Assembly: GCA_002359075.1 (NCBI GenBank)
Contig: DEQA01000036.1
Coordinates: forward strand, 1 to 8,026
DNA from: Planococcaceae bacterium UBA3378
Lineage (GTDB): Bacteria > Bacillota > Bacilli > Bacillales_A > Planococcaceae
Direction of reading: 5' to 3'
Length of the DNA stretch: 8,026 nt
This document shows positions 1 through 4,952 of this stretch, in pieces; within the stretch, counting starts at the first letter, position 1; the number at the start of each line of letters is the position of its first letter. The position numbers and the translations under genes are program-made. A model generated the notes under the pieces. The model saw only the letters and a list, made by a program, of their open reading frames with translations, searched no databases and had not been told where the DNA came from.

Positions 1-3
1 GAA

Positions 4-1260
4 TTATGAAATTAACTCATTTAATTTATTTGTAATACGCTGCAGCCGCTTTTCCCATAAAGAGAGATTTTTTTCCTTTTGGGAAGCTGTCCATTTTTCA
101 TGCCTGCCGATCAACTGCATGCCCGATTTTGTATAAATCTTTGCTTCCTCATAATTCCGCAAATGATGTTCTGCAATAATCGCCAGTTGTTCGTACGCCT
201 TAATTTGATGCGGTATATCGACCGCCGTCAGCGCATTGATGAAAGACTTTTTCGCCTGCTCATACTTCGCTGCCCTTTTCTGTTCCATCGCTAAGTAGTA
301 GTGTGCGAGCCCTGTATCAGTTAGATCAAAATGTTCTGTTACGGCAGTAAGTACATCGATCCCTGTATTTTTCTGTTTTAAATCGTTGTACCATTTTCCG
401 ATATTTGTATAGGTGACAGCAGAGTCACCGATTTCTTTTTGGAATAATAGCTGCGTGGAATGAATATAAAGCGTGATGAGCGATAATAAGTCCCATTCAT
501 TATGATAAAGTACCTTTATAAGCGCATCTGCCTGTCCACTTTTCACAGCATCCAAATAAATAATTGGGGCAAGAAACCCCGGAATATCCCCGTTTCTCCA
601 AAACCCTAATTTTTCCTGCTCGATAGCCGTCAGCTTCATCTTTTCCATATCATTTTTCCACAAACGTTTTGTACTATGGAGCAAATCGATTTGCTTCTGC
701 TGACGCAGTTTCGGGATATGCGCTTGATTCAATGTCCAGCGCGTTTCAAGCTGCGGCCAGTCAAAGCTTTTTCCATTATACGTGACGATGGTCGCCTTTT
801 TCTGCCAAAGCCCTGATTCAAACAGCAGAGCTGCTTCATTTGACGGGTCGGCAAGAACATACTGTGTTAATGTAAACTCTTCTCCGTCAGTCTCAAGAAA
901 GCCAAGAAGAAAAATATGCGTACCTACTCCCTTCAACCCCGTTGTTTCCGTATCAAAAAACAAAAGTGTTTCGTTCGAAGTAACGGCATATGGATGCTCG
1001 CGGCCAGCCTGCTCCCACATTCCAATGGCATCAAACAGCTGCTGCAGTTCATAATGGCCGTGTTTATACGTAAGCGGATATGTTACAACCCGCTTGAACA
1101 GCACGCCGAAATCATTTTCTACAAGCGTTAGTCCAGCCTGCTGCCACTGGTCACTATAACGCGGCTGATCCGGCTTTATAAAAGCAGACTTTTTCTCATT
1201 TGTTTCCGCCTTTTTCCCGAGCATTTTTTTCATTTGGAGTATTTTATTTTCATAACTCAA
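4..1260 (-). CDS. mrfB: MrfB (YprB) DEDD-family 3'-5' exonuclease, mitomycin repair factor B
   Basis: RNase H-fold exonuclease (YprB family) that in B. subtilis works with the helicase MrfA to excise mitomycin-type DNA damage independently of UvrABC. Numbering here is from an upstream GTG at 1269, giving 421 residues. Exo I motif is FDTETTG with D106 and E108; exo II is TYNGKSFDWP with D170; exo III is HNEWD with H256 and D260, so all acidic metal ligands are present. Residues about 283-390 are helical and TPR-like (for example AKYEQAKKSFINAL), probably a protein-interaction module. I prefer the TTG start at 1260 (418 residues, MSYENK...). It overlaps the mrfA stop as TTGA, has GGAG 8 nt upstream, and gives an N-terminus resembling my recollection of B. 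subtilis YprB. The GTG at 1269 overlaps that GGAG. The length matches the family at about 410-420 residues. It is the last gene of the leftward block and ends 3 bp from the window edge, so its terminator is not visible. Confidence 0.93.
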   Translation of the reverse strand: MSYENKILQMKKMLGKKAETNEKKSAFIKPDQPRYSDQWQQAGLTLVENDFGVLFKRVVTYPLTYKHGHYELQQLFDAIGMWEQAGREHPYAVTSNETLLFFDTETTGLKGVGTHIFLLGFLETDGEEFTLTQYVLADPSNEAALLFESGLWQKKATIVTYNGKSFDWPQLETRWTLNQAHIPKLRQQKQIDLLHSTKRLWKNDMEKMKLTAIEQEKLGFWRNGDIPGFLAPIIYLDAVKSGQADALIKVLYHNEWDLLSLITLYIHSTQLLFQKEIGDSAVTYTNIGKWYNDLKQKNTGIDVLTAVTEHFDLTDTGLAHYYLAMEQKRAAKYEQAKKSFINALTAVDIPHQIKAYEQLAIIAEHHLRNYEEAKIYTKSGMQLIGRHEKWTASQKEKNLSLWEKRLQRITNKLNELIS

Positions 1261-3539
1261 GGAAGCCACTCCATCTCATCTTTTAAAATAGTCAAGACTT
1301 TCAATACTTGTTTTTTGCTTTCCCCTATACTGTCCTGTGCTCCGATACATGATGGGCAGCCTGATTTACACGGGCAGTTTTCCACATGCTCGATTGTCCG
1401 CTCAAGTAACGAAAGCAAAATGTCATATACTCTTTCACTTAAGCCAATACCGCCCGGATAACTATCGTATATGAAAATAGTTGGACGGTCGTTGTGAACT
1501 GCTTTTACTTGTGGAACGACCGATAAATCACTGCGGTCACAGTGTAAAAATAACGGGATAAAACTGCCCATCGCATAGGCTGCCCCATTTAATGCGTCCG
1601 TCAATTGCTCCTCCGACCAATTTTCGGGCAGGTCAAAGCTTACCCATGTAGCACTCGTATGCATTTCCATCGGTGGGATAGAGATAGGCCCCGAGCCGAT
1701 ATTGTCGTGTGTATTAAACCTGATTTTCTTAAAAATAGTCGGGATCGCGAGCAAACTGACATCCCCATAACTGACGGTAGCCGCTTTGTACTCTGCTGAT
1801 TTGTCCTCACTCAGCACTTTTAGTTCAACAGCCAGATTAGCATCTGTAAAATAATCGACCTCTACTTCCCGTACGTAGGCTTTCTTTTCCTCCCAATCAA
1901 GCTTTTCCACCTGAAACTGTGTGCCTTGATGCATATAAATCGCTTCTTCATGAAGTAATGTCATGGCGCTGTATGTATCCATTTCGCCGATTACTTTATT
2001 TTGCGGTAATGTCATATCGATAATGACGACATTTTCCTGTGCTGCCGAGCGCAGGCTGATTTCATGTGCAGGAAAGCGGTCACTCATCCAGTGCCATTGA
2101 GTGCTCGTTTTAACCAGCACACCTTCCTCTTCCAAATAGGCAAGCAGCTCCTGTACAGTAAATTCTCCGTACGTATCCGTCATGGAAAAAGGCAGTTCAA
2201 AGGCAGCGCATTTTAAATGATCCATTAAAATAATGATATTATCCGGATTGATACGTGCTTCTTCAGGATGTGTACCGAAGAAGTATGTTGGATGATTGAC
2301 AATGTACTGGTCCAGTGCTGTTGATTGGGCGACATAAATAATGAGTGCTTCATCCTGTCGGCGGCCGGCACGCCCCGCCTGCTGCCAGGCACTTGCAATA
2401 TTGCCCGGGTAGCCTGTCATAATACAAGCCTGCAGCTGGCCGATATCAACACCAAGCTCCAGGGCATTTGTCGATACAACCATTTGAATGGAGCCGTCCC
2501 GCAATCCCTTTTCAATAGCCCTGCGCTCACTTGGAAGATAGCCGCCGCGGTAGCCTTGAATTGAATCATCATTTATTTTCTTAGCTGTCAATGAATTTAA
2601 ATAGGTAACAAGCATTTCGACACGCACACGTGATTTAGCAAAAATAATGGTCTGAATGCCTGCTTCAAATAACCGTTTCGCTAAATCCCTCACCTCCAGC
2701 ACCGCGCTGCGCCGAACACCAAATGTCGTATTGACGATCGGCGGATTATAAAAAATAAATGTCTTTTTCCCAATCGGCGCACCAGAGTTTGCGATGAGTT
2801 CATGCTTTTCATTTGTTAACGTTTCTGCCAGCTCTTTCGGATTTTTTATCGTTGCCGACGTACAGATAAATACAGGATTTGAACCATAAAACGCACAAAT
2901 TCGTTTCAAGCGCCGAATGACATGGGCTACATGGCTGCCGAAAACTCCTTTATACGTATGAAGCTCATCAATCACAATGTATTTTAGGTTTTCAAACAAC
3001 GACACCCATTTTGTATGATGGGGAAGGATACCGGAATGGAGCATATCCGGGTTGGTCATAATAATATGCCCTGCTTTTCTTATTTTTGTCCGGATCCCAG
3101 GTGCTGTATCACCATCATACGTATAGCTTAAGACTTCTTCCCCCGTTGCTTCAATCAGTTCATTTAAATCTGTTTTCTGATCCTGCGCAAGCGCCTTTGT
3201 AGGGAATAAATAAATCGCACGGCTTGACTTGTCGCTGATTATTTCCTGCAAAACAGGCAGATGATAACAAAGTGATTTACCGGATGCAGTAGGAGTGATG
3301 GCTGTAAACGAAACGCCCCGTGCTGCCTTATTAAATGCTTCACGCTGATGGGTATATAATTGTTCAATACCACGTTTTTGCAACGCATTTTTTAAAGATG
3401 GATGCAGCTCCTCGGGAAAAGGTTCATACTCCGCTGCTTTTCCATCCAGCGTATGCCAGTGCACGATATTCTCTTTCAGCTCTTCGTCATACCGCCATGC
3501 CTGGAGCAGCTCGCTGATGGACTTTTTCTTGCTAAACAT
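1257..3539 (-). CDS. mrfA: MrfA (YprA) DEAH-box DNA helicase with DUF1998 zinc-binding domain
   Basis: Superfamily 2 ATP-dependent 3'-5' DNA helicase of the MrfA/Hrq1-like group; in B. subtilis it repairs mitomycin C damage together with MrfB. It has 760 residues against about 749 in B. subtilis. Visible motifs in order: LYTHQREAF at 61-69 (Q-motif-like), Walker A TPTASGKS at 82-89, DELH box at 191-194, TSAT at 227-230, motif IV IIFAKSR at 298-304, motif V STNALELGVDIG at 356-367, and motif VI QQAGRAGRR at 386-394 with the arginine fingers. The C-terminal DUF1998 domain (about 620-735) has YDSYPGGIGL and four cysteines, C722, C724, C728 and C731, spaced as in the known MrfA zinc site. No key residue is missing. 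The ATG start has AGGAGG 9 nt upstream, inside the end of yppE, and the gene overlaps yppE by 8 bp. Its stop overlaps the mrfB start. Cytoplasmic, and probably translationally coupled on both sides. Confidence 0.96.
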   Translation of the reverse strand: MFSKKKSISELLQAWRYDEELKENIVHWHTLDGKAAEYEPFPEELHPSLKNALQKRGIEQLYTHQREAFNKAARGVSFTAITPTASGKSLCYHLPVLQEIISDKSSRAIYLFPTKALAQDQKTDLNELIEATGEEVLSYTYDGDTAPGIRTKIRKAGHIIMTNPDMLHSGILPHHTKWVSLFENLKYIVIDELHTYKGVFGSHVAHVIRRLKRICAFYGSNPVFICTSATIKNPKELAETLTNEKHELIANSGAPIGKKTFIFYNPPIVNTTFGVRRSAVLEVRDLAKRLFEAGIQTIIFAKSRVRVEMLVTYLNSLTAKKINDDSIQGYRGGYLPSERRAIEKGLRDGSIQMVVSTNALELGVDIGQLQACIMTGYPGNIASAWQQAGRAGRRQDEALIIYVAQSTALDQYIVNHPTYFFGTHPEEARINPDNIIILMDHLKCAAFELPFSMTDTYGEFTVQELLAYLEEEGVLVKTSTQWHWMSDRFPAHEISLRSAAQENVVIIDMTLPQNKVIGEMDTYSAMTLLHEEAIYMHQGTQFQVEKLDWEEKKAYVREVEVDYFTDANLAVELKVLSEDKSAEYKAATVSYGDVSLLAIPTIFKKIRFNTHDNIGSGPISIPPMEMHTSATWVSFDLPENWSEEQLTDALNGAAYAMGSFIPLFLHCDRSDLSVVPQVKAVHNDRPTIFIYDSYPGGIGLSERVYDILLSLLERTIEHVENCPCKSGCPSCIGAQDSIGESKKQVLKVLTILKDEMEWLP

Positions 3540-3897
3540 GCGGACTTTCCTCCTCTACATAGCGCTTTAATGATCCTAGTGTATATTTAGTTGATTCGAT
3601 AGATTGAATTAGCCGTTTTTTACTGGTAGCTTTATAAAAGGACTGCACAATAAATTGTTCCATCGCCTCCCGTGCATGGTCAATCTGCTGCTTACGCATA
3701 TATTTCGGCTGATTTGCTGCAATCCATTCATAGGCAAGTTGCTGCCAAGTTTCAAGTTGAGCCCGCATTTCATCTGCGTACGGCTTTACTTCGTTAAAAA
3801 AATCAGGTTCGGCATCCCGTTCACGCATATCGTAAAATCGTGCCGCCGCCTCATCACACACCGCAAGAAGTTTCGTTGTCATTGCAAGTAATTCCAT
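3532..3897 (-). CDS. yppE: YppE family protein (DUF1798)
   Basis: Small acidic helical protein resembling B. subtilis YppE (about 123 residues), a helical-bundle fold of unknown biochemical function. I choose the ATG at 3897 (121 residues, MELLAMTTKLL...), because GAGGTG at 3909-3904 lies 6 nt upstream as a Shine-Dalgarno. A longer reading frame exists from a GTG at 3906 (124 residues), but that GTG is itself part of the SD. The protein is almost entirely helix-forming, with Trp and Tyr in the middle (ETWQQLAYEWIAANQPKYMRKQQ) and no catalytic motif, signal peptide or membrane segment. It overlaps the start of mrfA by 8 bp, which places it as the lead-in cistron for the mrfA-mrfB pair, and an extended -10 promoter sits just upstream. 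The family call rests on length, composition and the conserved position beside mrfA and recU, so the name is less certain than those of the enzymes. Confidence 0.78.
   Translation of the reverse strand: MELLAMTTKLLAVCDEAAARFYDMRERDAEPDFFNEVKPYADEMRAQLETWQQLAYEWIAANQPKYMRKQQIDHAREAMEQFIVQSFYKATSKKRLIQSIESTKYTLGSLKRYVEEESPHV
3549..3554 (-). promoter_or_regulatory. mrfA Shine-Dalgarno inside yppE
   Basis: The minus strand has AGGAGG 9 nt before the mrfA ATG at 3539, embedded in the last codons of yppE. It fixes the mrfA start and means ribosomes finishing yppE arrive on top of the next initiation site. Confidence 0.8.
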
Positions 3898-3928
3898 TTC
3901 GTACACCTCAAAATATTCTTTATTATTA

Positions 3929-3937
3929 AGTGTACCA
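3929..3937 (-). promoter_or_regulatory. Extended -10 promoter for yppE-mrfA-mrfB
   Basis: The minus strand reads TGGTACACT between the stop of the 72-residue gene and the SD of yppE. Initiation near 3922 would leave about 25 nt before the ATG at 3897, a layout nearly the same as that of recU. The hexamer 17 bp upstream matches the -35 consensus at only three positions. This would let yppE, mrfA and mrfB be expressed apart from the small gene. Confidence 0.5.
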
Positions 3938-3941
3938 AAAA

Positions 3942-4160
3942 CTATCCTATTTCACTACTGACAGGGGAACGTGTATTCTTTACGTTGTACTTCTTTTCTG
4001 CTAAGCTAACTTTTTGATGAGCGTTTACTATTTTTTGATTTGCCTGTGCGATTTTCACCTGCAGTGCAGTGCTGGCCTGGACTTGTTCATATTCCATACG
4101 CACCGTCAATAATTCTTCTATACATTCAACAAGGTCCAATAAACGGTTAATTCTTTGCAT
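3942..4160 (-). CDS. Small coiled-coil-like protein of unknown function
   Basis: A 72-residue protein that I do not recognise. Residues 1 to about 60 look like one or two amphipathic helices with Leu, Ile and Val at heptad-like spacing (LLDLVECIEELLTVRMEYEQVQ, then KIAQANQKIVNAHQKVSLAEKKY). About 12 polar, probably disordered residues follow. There is one Cys, no signal peptide and no membrane segment. The gene is convincing because the ATG at 4160 has a near-perfect AAAGGAGGTC ribosome binding site 7 nt upstream. It is divergent from recU and heads the leftward block; its stop is 44 bp from the yppE start, with a possible yppE promoter in the gap. B. subtilis carries small ypp genes (yppC, yppD) at about this position. 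Whether this is a counterpart of one of them cannot be settled from the sequence alone. Confidence 0.72.
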   Translation of the reverse strand: MQRINRLLDLVECIEELLTVRMEYEQVQASTALQVKIAQANQKIVNAHQKVSLAEKKYNVKNTRSPVSSEIG

Positions 4161-4180
4161 CTTCCGACCTCCTTTGGAAG
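4161..4180 (-). promoter_or_regulatory. Strong ribosome binding site presented in a small inverted repeat
   Basis: Read on the minus strand, CTTCC and GGAAG form a perfect 5-bp inverted repeat whose 10-nt loop, AAAGGAGGTC, is the Shine-Dalgarno of the 72-residue gene. The repeat ends directly at its ATG. The SD is seen directly. Whether the hairpin forms, and whether the 5' arm is even in the transcript, is unknown. Confidence 0.6.
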
Positions 4181-4184
4181 ACGT

Positions 4185-4190
4185 ATTAGA
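4185..4190 (-). promoter_or_regulatory. Possible -10 element for the leftward small gene
   Basis: The minus strand reads TCTAAT, 5 of 6 to the TATAAT consensus, about 25 nt upstream of the ATG at 4160. A start site near 4178 would give a leader of under 20 nt that still contains the SD. No convincing -35 hexamer lies at the right distance, so this is only a candidate. Confidence 0.3.
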
Positions 4191-4212
4191 CGTAAATCAA
4201 AAAGTTCCTACG

Positions 4213-4245
4213 CGTTTGCCAAAACTAGTCAACGTTCGCTAAAAC
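4213..4245. repeat. Two 13-bp direct repeats between divergent promoters
   Basis: CGTTTGCCAAAAC at 4213-4225 and CGTTCGCTAAAAC at 4233-4245 match at 11 of 13 positions and begin exactly 20 bp apart, roughly two helical turns. They lie just upstream of the recU -10 element and upstream of the possible -10 of the small leftward gene. This geometry suits a regulator binding site acting on one or both promoters, but no known operator consensus is recognised. Confidence 0.5.
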
Positions 4246-4269
4246 GTATGATTTTTTGCGTAAATGTTA

Positions 4270-4278
4270 TGGTACACT
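4270..4278 (+). promoter_or_regulatory. Extended -10 promoter for recU-ponA
   Basis: TGG followed by TACACT gives a TGn extended -10 element for the vegetative sigma factor. Initiation would fall near 4285, leaving a leader of about 27 nt before the recU ATG. No good -35 hexamer lies 16-18 bp upstream (the sequence there is T-rich), which is tolerated at extended -10 promoters. A similar TGGTACACT occurs upstream of yppE on the other strand. Confidence 0.6.
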
Positions 4279-4312
4279 AATGTCGTAATGTAAAAGAAGA
4301 AGGGGTGATTCC

Positions 4313-4927
4313 ATGGCTTTCCGCTATCCGAATGGGAAAGTATATCAACCAAAGAAAATTGAGTCGCCTGAAAAAAAGAAACTAAAAACAGACATATCAT
4401 TCAGCAATCGAGGGAAAAGCCTAGAGGACGACTTGAATGAAACAAATGACTTTTATGTAGCGAATGGTCTAGCCAATATTTACAAGAAACCTGTGCCGAT
4501 CCAAATCGTCAAAGTAGAATATCCAAAGCGTAGTGCTGCGGTAATACGTGAAGCGTATTTTCGAACGCCATCTACGACAGACTATAACGGGGTATGGAAC
4601 GGCTATTATATTGATTTTGAGGCAAAGGAAACGGAAAGTAAAACCTCGTTTCCCTTAAAGAACATTCATCTGCACCAAATTAAGCATATGCAGGCTGTTG
4701 TCGTACAAAAAGGCATTGCATTTTTCATCGTGCGCTTTTCAAAGCTGGACCGGACTTTTGTGGCACCATTTCAGATGATTGAAAAAGCATGGCTTGAGAT
4801 GGAAGCTGGTGGACGCAAATCAATTCCATTGGCTGTATTTGAGGAGTTTGCAGAAGAGCTGGCGCTTGGGTATGCGCCACGTCTTGACTACTTACAAGTC
4901 GTAAAAAAGTTCATCGCAAACAAGTAG
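4313..4927 (+). CDS. recU: RecU Holliday junction resolvase
   Basis: Structure-specific endonuclease that cleaves four-way DNA junctions during recombination, replication restart and chromosome segregation in Firmicutes; it acts as a homodimer with Mg2+. It has 204 residues against about 206 in B. subtilis. Visible family signatures are NRGKSLEDDLNETN (32-45), FRTPSTTDYNGVW (83-95) with catalytic D90, and IDFEAKETESKTSFPL (100-115) with E103 and K105 completing the nuclease core. The conserved helix IHLHQIKHMQ follows at 118-127. The ATG is preceded by AAGGGGTGAT, an extended complement to the 16S rRNA 3' end. The 30 or so N-terminal residues are basic and probably flexible, as in known RecU. 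ponA follows after 25 bp with no terminator between, so the two are almost certainly cotranscribed. Nothing is missing or truncated. Confidence 0.97.
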   Translation: MAFRYPNGKVYQPKKIESPEKKKLKTDISFSNRGKSLEDDLNETNDFYVANGLANIYKKPVPIQIVKVEYPKRSAAVIREAYFRTPSTTDYNGVWNGYYIDFEAKETESKTSFPLKNIHLHQIKHMQAVVVQKGIAFFIVRFSKLDRTFVAPFQMIEKAWLEMEAGGRKSIPLAVFEEFAEELALGYAPRLDYLQVVKKFIANK

Positions 4928-4952
4928 TTTGTGAAAGTGAGGAGAAGAAAAC

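Noticed and set aside
4..3906. MrfA, YppE and MrfB considered as a phage-defence or mobile helicase-nuclease system.
   Set aside because: A helicase plus nuclease looks defence-like, but the proteins are full-length matches to the core-genome MrfAB repair pair in their conserved chromosomal setting, with no mobile element, repeat border or composition change around them.
4195..4215. Possible ECF sigma factor promoter (GGAAC with a downstream CGTC) on the minus strand.
   Set aside because: The gaps from AAC to the two CGTC copies are 11 and 20 bp, whereas ECF promoters need about 16, so neither pairing fits.
4222..4240. Possible SOS (LexA) box near recU, because a CGAAC half-site is present on the minus strand.
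   Set aside because: The second half does not match CGAAC-N4-GTTCG at the required spacing; only one half-site is present.
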